In this document: one piece after another, positions 43,187 through 54,607 of the stretch | Layout: each line of letters opens with the position of its first letter | How positions within the stretch are numbered: position 1 is the stretch's first letter | Assembly (NCBI RefSeq): GCF_010120715.1 | Contig: NZ_CP047591.1 | Location: forward strand, 2,046,001 to 2,110,000 | Direction of reading: 5' to 3' | Origin: Aminipila terrae | Lineage (GTDB): Bacteria; Bacillota; Clostridia; Peptostreptococcales; Anaerovoracaceae | Length of the DNA stretch: 64,000 nt | Translations under genes and position numbers: made by a program | Notes under the pieces: model-generated | Told to the model about the DNA's origin: nothing | The model's input: only the letters and a program-made list of their open reading frames with translations | Database searches by the model: none

Positions 43187-45163
43187 ATGATAATACTTTC
43201 AGCAACGAATATAATGAAGGTATATGGCGTGGATGTAATTCTTAAAGATGTCTCTTTTCATGTAAATCAGGGAGACAGGATTGGCATAGTAGGCAACAAT
43301 GGTGCAGGAAAGACCACCTTGCTGAATATATTATGTGGAGAAATGCCATATGACGATGGAAATGTATTTATTTCCGCGAATACAAGTATCGGATACTTAA
43401 AACAAAGTCAGAATTTTGATTCAGATAAGACACTAATAGAAGAAGTTTCAGCTATCTTCAGCCATATAGCTGACATGGAAAAGGAAATGGCTGAGTTGTC
43501 CCATGAAATTTCGGACAAGTCTTCAAAAGAAGAAAATGTAGATAAACTTCTGCAAAGATATGATGAAATCATGGAAGCTTATAACAGATGTAACGGTTAT
43601 AGTTATAAAAGTGAAATAAATGGCATATTAAATAGCATGGCTTTTACAGAAGATTTTTATCATAAAAAGATATCCATGCTAAGTGGTGGAGAAAAAACCA
43701 GGCTGGCACTGGCCTGTCTTCTTTTAAAGAAACCAGATATCTTATTTTTAGACGAGCCGACCAACCATCTTGATATTGGAACCTTAAAATGGCTGGAGCA
43801 GTATCTCAAGTCCTATAGTGGAACAATTATATTAATATCCCATGACCGATATTTTCTGGATCAGACGGTTAACCGTATCTTTGAAGTGGAAAACCATAAG
43901 TTGTATACATATCAGGGTGGATATTCTGAATACGCAGAGAAAAAACGACAGAGACGGGAAGAAGAACTAAGGAAATATGAAGGACAGCAGAAAGAAATAG
44001 CCAGACAGGAAGAAATCATCAGAAGGTTTAAGCAACATGGTACAGAAAAACTGGCTAAGCGCGCCCAATCCAGAGAAAAACGGCTAGCCCAGATTGAGCT
44101 TGTGGAAAAGCCAGAGGCTCTTGTGGGCAAAATGAAAATACATTTTAAACAGCAGTTTAAGAGCGGAAATGATGTGGCTTTGGGAGAAGGTCTGCAAAAA
44201 GGATTTGGCTATGGCATGCAGAGAAAAGAGCTGTTTAAAAATGTAGATTTTGACATAAAAAGGGGTGAGAGAATTTGCATAGTAGGAGCAAATGGTGTGG
44301 GTAAAACTACCTTGCTTAAAATCCTCATGAATGAGCTTGAACCTGATGGCGGGCGGCTAAAGATAGGGCATAATGTTCAATTCGGGTATTATGATCAGGA
44401 ACAGCAGAATCTGAATCCTTCCAATACAGTTTTTGATGAAATGAAAGATTCGTACAGACTCTACACGGACACAGAAATGAGAAGCATGCTGGGAAGATTT
44501 CTATTTAAAAATGAAAGCGTATTTTTAAATGTAGGAACTTTAAGTGGTGGAGAAAAGGCAAGGCTCTCCCTGCTGAAACTGATGCTTTCTGGTTCAAATG
44601 TGCTGATTCTGGATGAGCCGACCAATCATCTGGATATTACTTCAAAGGAAGTATTTGAAGATGCCCTGCTGGAGTTTCCTGGTACGGTCATTGTCGTATC
44701 CCATGACAGATATTTCTTAAACAAGGTTCCTACCAGAATCATGGAACTGGATACAGATGGCATGACAGCATATCTGGGTTCGTATGATTATTACATGGAA
44801 AAAAAGCAGGAAATTGTGTCAGGAAAAAAATATTTAAATGAGTTGAGCAGCGTTCAAAGCTTAAAAGATGAAGAGGTTTCGGAGGAATCAGAGTTTAAAA
44901 ACCTGAGTTCCAGTGAACAAAGAAGAATAAATAAGGAGCTTGAAGCAAAAGCTAGAAGAAAGGAACGGGAGCAAAAAAAGCTGGAAGAGGAAATAGCAAC
45001 ACTGGAAAAACAAATTGCAGATTTGGAAAAAGAAATGTGCAAACAAGAGGTTTTCAGTAATCACATACTCCTTGCAGAATACCACGATAAAAGTGAGACT
45101 TGCAAAGCCAGGCTTTCCGAAACCTATGATAATTGGCTTTTAATACAGGAAGAGCAGGAATAA
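43187..45163 (+). CDS. ABC-F family ATPase (ribosome-associated, YdiF/Uup-like)
   Basis: 658 residues from ATG 43187 (CGGAGA upstream). Two ABC domains without membrane segments: Walker A GNNGAGKTTLL and GANGVGKTTLL, signatures LSGGEKTRLALA and LSGGEKARLSL, and Walker B with DEPTNHLDI in both. Between them is the ABC-F linker with an arm rich in charged residues. A C-terminal coiled coil (about 560-640) follows. ABC-F proteins act on the ribosomal E site as translation factors or antibiotic-protection proteins; the sequence does not decide which. Confidence 0.92.
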   Translation: MIILSATNIMKVYGVDVILKDVSFHVNQGDRIGIVGNNGAGKTTLLNILCGEMPYDDGNVFISANTSIGYLKQSQNFDSDKTLIEEVSAIFSHIADMEKEMAELSHEISDKSSKEENVDKLLQRYDEIMEAYNRCNGYSYKSEINGILNSMAFTEDFYHKKISMLSGGEKTRLALACLLLKKPDILFLDEPTNHLDIGTLKWLEQYLKSYSGTIILISHDRYFLDQTVNRIFEVENHKLYTYQGGYSEYAEKKRQRREEELRKYEGQQKEIARQEEIIRRFKQHGTEKLAKRAQSREKRLAQIELVEKPEALVGKMKIHFKQQFKSGNDVALGEGLQKGFGYGMQRKELFKNVDFDIKRGERICIVGANGVGKTTLLKILMNELEPDGGRLKIGHNVQFGYYDQEQQNLNPSNTVFDEMKDSYRLYTDTEMRSMLGRFLFKNESVFLNVGTLSGGEKARLSLLKLMLSGSNVLILDEPTNHLDITSKEVFEDALLEFPGTVIVVSHDRYFLNKVPTRIMELDTDGMTAYLGSYDYYMEKKQEIVSGKKYLNELSSVQSLKDEEVSEESEFKNLSSSEQRRINKELEAKARRKEREQKKLEEEIATLEKQIADLEKEMCKQEVFSNHILLAEYHDKSETCKARLSETYDNWLLIQEEQE

Positions 45164-45225
45164 TTATTGTGAAAAAATTGTGTTAATTTGTGTTAAAAAT
45201 TATACAAAAATTTTTAAAAATGCTC

Positions 45226-45254
45226 TTGCATATCCTATAGTAGTAAATTATAAT
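45226..45254 (+). promoter_or_regulatory. Promoter of the acyl carrier protein gene
   Basis: TTGCAT (45226-45231), 17-base spacer, TATAAT (45249-45254). Upstream at about 45174-45197, TTGTGTTAA occurs twice in direct repeat, an unexplained possible binding site. Confidence 0.6.
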
Positions 45255-45342
45255 GAATTTTAGTCAATAGGACATAGAAAAAAATGAAATTGAGTGAAAT
45301 GTATAGGAAATATATAGTTTCTAAAGTATGGAGGTTAGTTAT

Positions 45343-45573
45343 ATGACATTTGACAAAATAAAGGAAATTATTATTGAGCAGTTAAGCGTAGACGAAGCAC
45401 AAGTTACTCTTGACACTCATCTTATGAAAGATTTAGAAGCTGATTCACTGGATGCAGTAGAAATAATCATGGCAATCGAAGATGAATTTGACATCGAAGT
45501 TCCAGATGAAGACGCTGAAAAGTTCCAGTGCGTTGGTGACATTGTTAAGTACGTTGAAGAAAAATTAAACTAG
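45343..45573 (+). CDS. acpP: Acyl carrier protein
   Basis: 76 residues from ATG 45343 with GGAGG upstream. The phosphopantetheine attachment serine is S35 in [11 protein letters not shown]; acidic throughout, with the closing helix [12 protein letters not shown]. It carries growing acyl chains in fatty-acid synthesis. It stands alone with its own promoter and terminator rather than within a fab cluster. Confidence 0.95.
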   Translation: MTFDKIKEIIIEQLSVDEAQVTLDTHLMKDLEADSLDAVEIIMAIEDEFDIEVPDEDAEKFQCVGDIVKYVEEKLN

Positions 45574-45587
45574 TCATCAGATGAAAG

Positions 45588-45610
45588 CCCGCAGATAGCG
45601 GGTTTTCGTT
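45588..45610 (+). terminator. Terminator of acpP
   Basis: CCCGC (45588-45592) pairs with GCGGG (45598-45602), followed by TTTTCGTT. Confidence 0.75.
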
Positions 45611-45650
45611 ATTATTGAATATGGCTGGATATAAAAAGGAATTTGTGAAA

Positions 45651-46292
45651 ATGAAAAAAGGTTCAAAAATATCAAATGCGGTAATTAAGCGGTTACCTAG
45701 ATATAGAAGATATCTTAATGAGCTCAAAAGAAAAGGTGTTGATAAAATCTCTTCAAGAGAGTTAAGTGATTTAATCGGGTATACAGCTTCTCAGATCAGA
45801 CAGGACCTTAACAATTTTGGGGGCTTCGGTCAACAGGGTTATGGCTACAACGTGGAAGCATTATATAATGAAATCAGCAGCATTTTGGGGCTTGATAAAG
45901 AATATAAAATGGTTATTGTAGGAGCAGGAAATCTGGGACAGGCCATTGCGAATCATACTTCATATTATAAAGCAGGATTTGTTGTATGTTCTTTATTTGA
46001 AGTAAATCCAAAGCTTGTAGGAATAAAGATAAATGATATCGATGTACGTGACTGCGAAGAACTGGTACCGTATATTGAAGATAACAGTATTGATATAGGA
46101 ATTATCTGTACAACGAAAGATGCAGCACAGGAAGTGGCAGATAAAATGTCCTTTGCTGGTGTAAAAGGCATATGGAATTTTGCCGCTGTAGATTTGGAAG
46201 TTCCAGAAACTGTTGCAGTAGAAAATGTCCACTTAAGTGACGGGCTACATTCACTGGCATATCATATTAATAGAAATCATTATTTTGAATAG
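45651..46292 (+). CDS. rex: Rex, NADH/NAD+-sensing transcriptional repressor
   Basis: 213 residues from ATG 45651, placed ten bases after AAGGA; GTG 45645 and TTG 45615 are less well placed. N-terminal winged helix (ISNAVIKRLPRYRRYL, SELS-type ISSRELSDLIGYTASQIRQD, NNFGGFGQQGYGY) and a Rossmann domain with VIVGAGNLGQAIANH, then the domain-swapped C-terminal helix. Rex represses fermentation and NADH-reoxidation genes when NAD+ is high. No clear Rex box is seen before its own gene. Confidence 0.96.
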   Translation: MKKGSKISNAVIKRLPRYRRYLNELKRKGVDKISSRELSDLIGYTASQIRQDLNNFGGFGQQGYGYNVEALYNEISSILGLDKEYKMVIVGAGNLGQAIANHTSYYKAGFVVCSLFEVNPKLVGIKINDIDVRDCEELVPYIEDNSIDIGIICTTKDAAQEVADKMSFAGVKGIWNFAAVDLEVPETVAVENVHLSDGLHSLAYHINRNHYFE

Positions 46293-46301
46293 AAAATATG
46301 A

Positions 46302-46331
46302 AAATAACCGTTTCAAAAGAAACGGTTATTT
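46302..46331. terminator. Bidirectional terminator between rex and ferredoxin
   Basis: AAATAACCGTTTC (46302-46314), AAAA loop, exact complement 46319-46331. Confidence 0.9.
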
Positions 46332-46354
46332 GTTATAGTAGAACTTATAATAGA

Positions 46355-46564
<210 letters not shown>

Positions 46565-46598
46565 TTAGATTATATCAAAGGGAAATGGAGAAGTAAAG

Positions 46599-47408
46599 AT
46601 GAAAGTTTATTCTCTTGTCGGAAAAAGCGGAACTGGGAAGAGTTATCAGGCTATGTCATTATGCGGCAGAAAGGACATCCCTGCCATTATTGATGACGGC
46701 CTGTTTATATATGAGAGCCGGATTTTACAGGGTCAGTCCGCCAAGCGGCAGACGACAAAAATCGGGGCCATAAAAACAGCCTTATTTACAGATGAAGAAC
46801 ATCGTCAAACTGTTGCCAAAAAAATTAAAGAGATTAATCCGGATAAGATACTAATATTAGGTACTTCTACGGGAATGGTGAACAAAATTGCTGAGAGGCT
46901 GGAACTACCAGAGATAGAAGAACGGATTTTTATTGAAGATATTACAACGGAAGCTCAGAGAACAGCAGCCCGAAAGCAAAGGGTGGAACTGGGCAAACAT
47001 GTCATTCCTGCACCAGCAGGTCAACTGAAAACGGATTTTTCAGGGTATTTCCTTCACCCAATCCGTATGATCAGGGGGTTTGGCTTTGGAACCAAAGAAA
47101 ACATCCAGGAAAGGTCTGTAGTCAGGCCTACATACAGTTATCTGGGTGAATTCTTTATTTCTGATAAAGTTGTGAATGATATTGTATACTATCTGGGAGA
47201 AAAGAACGAGGGCGTTCATTCAATAGTGAGGGTACTTACCCAGAACACCAAAACAGGTATAGGATTAACAGTTACAGTGAATATGAACTATGGAAATCAG
47301 GTTATGGAATGTGCCCGGGAGCTGCAAAGGGAAATTACCGAGCATGTAGCCTATATGACGGCTTTTAATATTCATTCTGTAGATGTAGAGGTTAAAGGAT
47401 TAGTATAA
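46599..47408 (+). CDS. P-loop NTPase fused to an Asp23/Gls24-like C-terminal domain
   Basis: 269 residues; GGAG eight bases before the ATG. The N-terminal half is a nucleotide-binding domain with Walker A GKSGTGKSYQ at residues 8-17 and a hydrophobic strand ILILGTSTG as a possible Walker B region. A basic middle follows, then about 65 residues (GVHSIVRVLTQNTKTGIGLT, then VNMNYGN and VDVEVKGLV) with the strand-helix pattern of Asp23/Gls24 envelope-stress proteins. The OGG glycosylase gene follows 36 bases after its stop. Substrate and partners unknown. Domain reading of the C-terminus is by pattern. Confidence 0.75.
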   Translation: MKVYSLVGKSGTGKSYQAMSLCGRKDIPAIIDDGLFIYESRILQGQSAKRQTTKIGAIKTALFTDEEHRQTVAKKIKEINPDKILILGTSTGMVNKIAERLELPEIEERIFIEDITTEAQRTAARKQRVELGKHVIPAPAGQLKTDFSGYFLHPIRMIRGFGFGTKENIQERSVVRPTYSYLGEFFISDKVVNDIVYYLGEKNEGVHSIVRVLTQNTKTGIGLTVTVNMNYGNQVMECARELQREITEHVAYMTAFNIHSVDVEVKGLV

Positions 47409-47444
47409 ATTATAAATGCAGGAAAAACGGACTTGGAGAAAACA

Positions 47445-48344
47445 ATGGTAGTCACAGAAAAAGTCAGAGATTTTAATCTGGACCACATATTTGATTGTGG
47501 GCAGTGCTTTCGATGGAACAAAGAGGAAGATGGAAGCTATACGGGTATAGCCTTTGGGAGACCAGTAAATATATGTTTTGAAATAGATAAAGAAGAAGAG
47601 AACCAGGGCAGGCTTTCTATAGATAATATTGACGAAAAGGAATTTAATCAATACTGGAAATCCTATCTGGATTTAGACAGGGACTATGGGCAGATAAAGG
47701 CTGTTTTAGGGGAAAAAGATTTAATTATGGCTGAGGCCATAAAATCCGGACAGGGAATAAGAATATTAAAACAAGATCCATGGGAGACCCTGGTGTCTTT
47801 TATCATATCCCAGAACAATAATATTCCCAGAATCAAAAAATGTATTGAAGGCTTGTGTGAAATGTTCGGAGAGAGTGCAGGAAATTTTCGAGGAAAAAGA
47901 TATTTCGCTTTTCCCAAGCCTGAAGCCCTGGCTCAATTGACGGAAGTTGACTTAGCCCCTGTTAAACTGGGATACAGGGCAAAATATATAATAGAAACTG
48001 CCAGAAGAATTGCTGCTGACAATGCCAGCCACTTAAAAGAAGAGCACACGGATTTGCTGACACTGGAGCAGCTTTGCCACGCAGAGACCCAAAAGGGCTA
48101 TGAGTATTTAATGAGTTTATGTGGTGTAGGACCTAAGGTCGCAAATTGTATTTTACTGTTTGGTATGGGAAAACACGAGAGTTTTCCTATTGATGTGTGG
48201 GTTCGTCGTGTGATGCACAGACTATATGGTATAGAGGAAAATGATATGAAAAGTATGTCGGATTATGCCAGTGAAAACTTTGGACAATATGGAGGCATAG
48301 CGCAGCAGTATTTATTCTATCACATAAGGCAGTTGGAGAAATAA
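47445..48344 (+). CDS. 8-oxoguanine DNA glycosylase/AP lyase (OGG1 type)
   Basis: 299 residues from ATG 47445 (TTGGAG upstream; the in-frame TTG at 47433 overlaps that site). OGG N-terminal domain with FDCGQCFRW, then the helix-hairpin-helix glycosylase core: WETLVSFIISQNNNIPRI, LCGVGPKVANCILLFG with the catalytic lysine, and FPIDVWVRRV with the catalytic aspartate. It excises 8-oxoguanine from DNA and nicks the strand. Context with oxidative-defence genes in the window is consistent. Confidence 0.94.
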   Translation: MVVTEKVRDFNLDHIFDCGQCFRWNKEEDGSYTGIAFGRPVNICFEIDKEEENQGRLSIDNIDEKEFNQYWKSYLDLDRDYGQIKAVLGEKDLIMAEAIKSGQGIRILKQDPWETLVSFIISQNNNIPRIKKCIEGLCEMFGESAGNFRGKRYFAFPKPEALAQLTEVDLAPVKLGYRAKYIIETARRIAADNASHLKEEHTDLLTLEQLCHAETQKGYEYLMSLCGVGPKVANCILLFGMGKHESFPIDVWVRRVMHRLYGIEENDMKSMSDYASENFGQYGGIAQQYLFYHIRQLEK

Positions 48345-48364
48345 GTAGGGAGATGGTGTTACAC

Positions 48365-49051
48365 ATGCTTGGACCAATAGTAAACGCTGCAGCTATCATT
48401 GTATGTGGGCTGGCAGGAACGTATGTAATAAAAGGGGTACCTGAAAGATTTGAAAATCTGGTCATGAAGGCTATTGCTCTTTCTCTTATATACATAGGAA
48501 TATCCGGAGCATTAGAAAATAAGAGGGTAATGATTCTGATTCTAAGCCTGGTAATTGGAGCTATTGTAGGGGAAGCAATCAATATTGATTTGCAGATGAA
48601 CAGATTTGGGAAATGGGCAGAGAAAAAGCTGGGATTTTCAGAAGGTAACTTCGCTAAAGGGTTTGTGAATGCATCCATTTTATTCTGTACGGGGTCCATG
48701 GCCATAGTAGGGTCACTGGAAAGTGGACTGCAGGGAGATTGTGAAACCTTGTTTGCCAAAGCCATACTGGATGGAGTAATCGCTGTGGTATTTGCCTCAC
48801 AAATGGGGGCTGGTGTGATATTTTCTGCAATTCCGGTGCTTATTTATGAAGGGGGCATTGCCCTAGGGGCAACTTTTATGAAAGGAATGCTTACGGAGGA
48901 TATCATTACAGAAATGTCTGCTGTAGGAAGTCTTTTAATTGCAGGTATAGGCTTTAATTTCATGGAAGTCAGGGAAATTAAGGTTGCCAATCTGATACCC
49001 GCTATATTTTTGCCGTGGCTGTTTATCGCTCTCGAGAAAATGTTTACATAA
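48365..49051 (+). CDS. DUF554 (YqgA-type) membrane protein, copy 2
   Basis: 228 residues from ATG 48365, aligned with the start of the paralogue at 33437 (LGPIVNAAAIIV against LGTIVNTGTIIV); GGGAG lies 12 bases upstream. Seven or so hydrophobic segments, with FCTGSMAIVGSLESG matching copy 1's ILGPVMS region. Function unknown. It starts 20 bases after the glycosylase stop and may be cotranscribed. Confidence 0.88.
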   Translation: MLGPIVNAAAIIVCGLAGTYVIKGVPERFENLVMKAIALSLIYIGISGALENKRVMILILSLVIGAIVGEAINIDLQMNRFGKWAEKKLGFSEGNFAKGFVNASILFCTGSMAIVGSLESGLQGDCETLFAKAILDGVIAVVFASQMGAGVIFSAIPVLIYEGGIALGATFMKGMLTEDIITEMSAVGSLLIAGIGFNFMEVREIKVANLIPAIFLPWLFIALEKMFT

Positions 49052-49123
49052 TAATATTTATTGGAAATATAGTGCTTGACTTTGTTGTCGTACTATTTTT
49101 ATCCATAAAATTAAAAAAAAGTA

Positions 49124-49182
49124 TTGACATTGGGAAAGATTAGTTTAAAATATAGTTAGCACTCAGGGATAATGAGTGCTAA
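49124..49182 (+). promoter_or_regulatory. groESL promoter with CIRCE operator
   Basis: TTGACA (49124-49129), 16-base spacer, TAAAAT (49146-49151), followed by an exact CIRCE element: TTAGCACTC (49156-49164), nine bases, GAGTGCTAA (49174-49182). It is the binding site of the heat-shock repressor HrcA, overlapping the transcription start. Confidence 0.97.
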
Positions 49183-49231
49183 CAAAAACATAAATAATAA
49201 AATTATATATATCAAACAACAGGAGGTATGA

Positions 49232-51157
<1,926 letters not shown>

Positions 51158-51198
51158 GGTTTATAAAACTCAGCAAAATCAAAATATAACATGCAGGG

Positions 51199-51237
51199 GA
51201 TGTCTCAGATAATCTTTCTGAGACATCTTGTTTTTTT
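51199..51237 (+). terminator. Terminator of groESL
   Basis: GATGTCTCAGA (51199-51209) pairs with 51217-51227; T run follows. Confidence 0.92.
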
Positions 51238-51347
51238 GTGAATTTACAAATATTAAATAAGTTTGTGCAATTTAATATTTAATTGAAATATAGATTTGGT
51301 TATGTTAGAGTAAAAAGATAATAAGCAGTTAAAGGCAGGGTACTAAG

Positions 51348-52244
51348 TTGGAAACCATTCTGATAATAGATGATAGTTTTTTTAATATTCAATTACTAAA
51401 AGGTATATTACAAAAAGAATATAACATAATTTATGCAGATGAAGGTAAAAAAGGGCTAGAAATTGCAAAACATACACAGCCTTCACTTATACTCCTGGAT
51501 ATTGAAATGCCAGGGCTCAATGGCTTTCAGGTCATGGAAAGACTGCAGGCAGCCAAGGAAACTCAGCAGATTCCCGTGGTATTTCTTACGGGTGTAGATG
51601 ATACAGCCACAGAAGAAAAGGCATTTTTCTGCGGGGCGGTGGATTACATCAGAAAACCTTTTTGCTGTAACGTAGTGTGTGCAAGAGTTCGCACACATAT
51701 CAATATGTTCAGATATAGAAAGATGCTGGAAACCCAGATGTATATAGATGTACTGACCGGATTATATACAAGAAAACACTGCATTGATTATACAAGCAAA
51801 CAATGGAAGTATTGCATAGAGAATAAAGTTCCTTTTTCTTTAGGAGTTGCGGATATAGACTTTTTCAAAAGAGTAAATGATACCTATGGTCATCAGGAGG
51901 GGGACAGGGTCCTGAGCGCCGTCGCCAACATTATGAAACAGGCCATGCCGGAAGAAAATAACTACATCGCCCGTATGGGTGGAGAAGAATTTTTTCTTAT
52001 CCTGGTCGGCGAAAAAAGAGCCTCAGCTTGTGAGATTATGAAAAACGTATGCAATGCGGTAGGGCAGAAAAGTGTCTGCAAAGTGGGCGGTAATTCTGAA
52101 GAAGAGATTCGTGTGACCATAAGCATTGGGGGAAGTACCATTATCCCTTCGGAGAGAGACTCGGTTGATGCTTTTACGGCAATTGCCGATAAAATGCTGT
52201 ACGAAGCAAAAGGAAAGGGCAGGAATCAGGTTATATGGATTTAA
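51348..52244 (+). CDS. REC-GGDEF response regulator (diguanylate cyclase)
   Basis: 298 residues, TTG start with a modest GCAGGG site. Receiver domain (1-120) with IIDDSFF pocket and phospho-acceptor D51 in LILLDIEMPG, then a GGDEF domain with DVLTGLYTRKH and the active-site loop R-M-GGEEF at 211-215. It should make c-di-GMP when phosphorylated. The inhibitory RxxD site expected five residues before GGEEF is absent (sequence there is NNYIAR), so product feedback is probably weak. No partner kinase is adjacent. The MATE gene starts 24 bases after its stop. Confidence 0.92.
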   Translation: METILIIDDSFFNIQLLKGILQKEYNIIYADEGKKGLEIAKHTQPSLILLDIEMPGLNGFQVMERLQAAKETQQIPVVFLTGVDDTATEEKAFFCGAVDYIRKPFCCNVVCARVRTHINMFRYRKMLETQMYIDVLTGLYTRKHCIDYTSKQWKYCIENKVPFSLGVADIDFFKRVNDTYGHQEGDRVLSAVANIMKQAMPEENNYIARMGGEEFFLILVGEKRASACEIMKNVCNAVGQKSVCKVGGNSEEEIRVTISIGGSTIIPSERDSVDAFTAIADKMLYEAKGKGRNQVIWI

Positions 52245-52268
52245 CCTTTTATAGAGGAATAAAAGCTA

Positions 52269-53570
52269 ATGAAAGAACGAAATGTAGCAGAGCAATTTTC
52301 TAAATATGTCATACCTTCCATGCTCACAATGATTCTAACCGGTTTCTATGGAATAGTTGATGGTTTTTTTATCGGACAGGTTATGGGAGACGATGGATTG
52401 GCAGCCATTAACATTGCATGGCCGCTGTTAAGCTTAATTTCATCAGCAGGCATAGGCATAGGAACTGGCGGGGCTATCATCATGTCTATTAAAAAGGGAA
52501 GTGGTGAATTTGAGGAAGCCAGAAAAGCAGAAGGTACCACTATTGTAATGCTATTTTTTGCCTCCGTTGCCGCTACCATAATATATCTGTTTTTTTCACC
52601 AATGTTTCTTCGATTTCTGGGAGCTGACGGTGTTTTATTTAAATATGGATTAAGTTATATGAAGGTTATAGCCTGGGGCGCCTTTTTTCAGATCATGGGT
52701 GCGGGACTTAATCCTATATTAAAAAATCTGGGAAAACCCGTTTTCGCCATGCTCATCATGATCGTGGGTATGTTTGTAAACATATTTTTGGACTGGGCTG
52801 CCTTGTATGTCTTTGACTGGGGCCTTGGAGGCGTTGCTTTTGCCACCTGTGCAGGGCAGGCGTCTGTGGCTGTCTTTGCAGCAATGGCAGTGATAAAAGA
52901 TAAACTTGGTAATAGCTGGTATATACCAGATAGAAAACTGAGTAAAGATATATTGAAAATAGGTGCATCTCCTTTTGGCCTGACTATGGCACCGGGAGTT
53001 GTTATTATATTTACAAATCTTCAGGCCCTTCACTATGGAGGAACAGCCGGGGTTGCGGTGTATACGGTGATGTCGTATGCCGCCTATCTTGTTTACAGTC
53101 TGATGCAGGGTCTGGCAGATGGTGTACAGCCGATTATCAGTTTTTGCAAAGGGGCAGAAGACTATCCTGCGCTTAAACATGTGGTAAAAAAAGCATTTGG
53201 CCTGGCAGGTATAATATGCGTCATATTAATGGCTGCCACGGCACTGGCAAGATATCAATTCCCAATTATCTATGGTGTGTCTCAGGAAGTAGCAGCTGCC
53301 TCAGTTCCGGCAATGCTGGCCCTTGTTCTGGCTATACCCTTCATTGCCATTGCCCGAATTATGTCGGCATACTTTTATGCCATAGATGATGGACGAAATG
53401 CATCCATACTGGTTTATGCAGACCCCTTTGTGTTTACTCCCATATTCTTACTACTTTTGCCGATATTTTGCGGCATTTCAGGTATCTGGCTTGCCTATCC
53501 GGCTACACAGATATCCATCTCACTGCTTTCAGTAATGCTTAAAAAAACAAGTAATAGGGGTTTATTATAG
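52269..53570 (+). CDS. MATE-family exporter, copy 2
   Basis: 433 residues, about 12 membrane segments, with MATE motifs in both halves: GFYGIVDGFFIGQVMGDDGL, GIGTGGAIIMS, and in the second half MQGLADGVQPIISFCKGAE. GAGGAATAAAAG lies before the ATG. Related to, but clearly distinct from, the MATE gene at 2292; this one belongs to the subtype with the DGLAAINIAWP stretch. Possible operon with the diguanylate cyclase gene; substrate unknown. Confidence 0.92.
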   Translation: MKERNVAEQFSKYVIPSMLTMILTGFYGIVDGFFIGQVMGDDGLAAINIAWPLLSLISSAGIGIGTGGAIIMSIKKGSGEFEEARKAEGTTIVMLFFASVAATIIYLFFSPMFLRFLGADGVLFKYGLSYMKVIAWGAFFQIMGAGLNPILKNLGKPVFAMLIMIVGMFVNIFLDWAALYVFDWGLGGVAFATCAGQASVAVFAAMAVIKDKLGNSWYIPDRKLSKDILKIGASPFGLTMAPGVVIIFTNLQALHYGGTAGVAVYTVMSYAAYLVYSLMQGLADGVQPIISFCKGAEDYPALKHVVKKAFGLAGIICVILMAATALARYQFPIIYGVSQEVAAASVPAMLALVLAIPFIAIARIMSAYFYAIDDGRNASILVYADPFVFTPIFLLLLPIFCGISGIWLAYPATQISISLLSVMLKKTSNRGLL

Positions 53571-53620
53571 ACCAAGGAATTTAGCTCTATTATTAATAGA
53601 ATTGGGAAGGAAAATTGGGA

Positions 53621-54532
53621 ATGTACAAAAGAAAGGTAAGGAGAAATGTAGATAAAGAGAATATAGGTAAAATAGTAAATAAAAATCAATATAACTTTAA
53701 ACAAATTTCAGAAATACTAGGATGCATTGTAGCGATTATAGCTATTTTATCAGTAGTGATTACTGCTATACTTAAATATATTAGTTTTGGCAGGTGCCTT
53801 TATTTTGATTTTGACTTGAATTATTATGATTTTTCATTATCTAATATAGATACATTCGTGTTTTTATTAGCCTTAGGAAGTGGAATTGTAGCAAGCCTTT
53901 TATATGCAGGGATTTACCTAATAAATAATAAAGTTGCAATATTTATCAAAAATAAATCTCATGAAAAGATAGTAAAATATATAGGAGTTATATTTGAGGT
54001 TATTGTTATATTTATAGGTGTAATAGCTCTCTCTTGGTTCTTATGCCCCGAAAAAAATATAGCAACATTTTTTTCGGTTTTTATTTATTTATATCTATTA
54101 TGTATATTTGCTTGGACAAATAATATTCAAGTAATTATTGAAAAGAGGAATTGGGTCAGAAATGGGTTAATTGTTATATTAATTTTAATGACTGCATTTG
54201 TGCCAACAATGATGAAATTTAAATACAATGAAGCTAAACAACAACGAACGTTTCCTATTATCTCTGAATGGAAAGACGACAATTTGGTAAATTATGTAGT
54301 GATTAGCGAGGGGAAGCAATATTATTCGGCATATTTATGTGAGTTAACAAATTTGGATGGAATTGATGTATTAAATATAGCCACTGAAAAGCATAAATAC
54401 TTTGATATAAATAATACGCAGACCATTTTAGTGGAATTTGATAAAATAAAAAAATTTACAGCAAAAGCATTAAATATAAATCAATATAAAGCATGGGAAG
54501 AAGAATATAATTCTGGTGAGAAACTTTACTAA
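53621..54532 (+). CDS. Hypothetical AT-rich membrane protein
   Basis: 303 residues from ATG 53621 with GGGAAGG ten bases upstream. Five or so membrane segments in the first two thirds, then a soluble C-terminal part of about 95 residues (from FPIISEWKDDNLVN) that ends in a charged tail. Base composition is visibly richer in A and T than its neighbours, suggesting recent acquisition. The stop codon lies inside the terminator hairpin. No family recognised; function unknown. Confidence 0.6.
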   Translation: MYKRKVRRNVDKENIGKIVNKNQYNFKQISEILGCIVAIIAILSVVITAILKYISFGRCLYFDFDLNYYDFSLSNIDTFVFLLALGSGIVASLLYAGIYLINNKVAIFIKNKSHEKIVKYIGVIFEVIVIFIGVIALSWFLCPEKNIATFFSVFIYLYLLCIFAWTNNIQVIIEKRNWVRNGLIVILILMTAFVPTMMKFKYNEAKQQRTFPIISEWKDDNLVNYVVISEGKQYYSAYLCELTNLDGIDVLNIATEKHKYFDINNTQTILVEFDKIKKFTAKALNINQYKAWEEEYNSGEKLY

Positions 54533-54569
54533 ACAATTACTAAGAAGTAATTTATTTAGTAAAGTTTTT
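54521..54569 (+). terminator. Terminator overlapping the end of the AT-rich gene
   Basis: AAACTTTACTAAA (54521-54533) pairs with 54555-54567, with an inner AATTACT/AGTAATT stem; the stop codon TAA lies within the left arm. A short T run follows. Confidence 0.8.
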
Positions 54570-54607
54570 CAATATATAATACAAATATAATTAACAACTA
54601 AGTAAAA

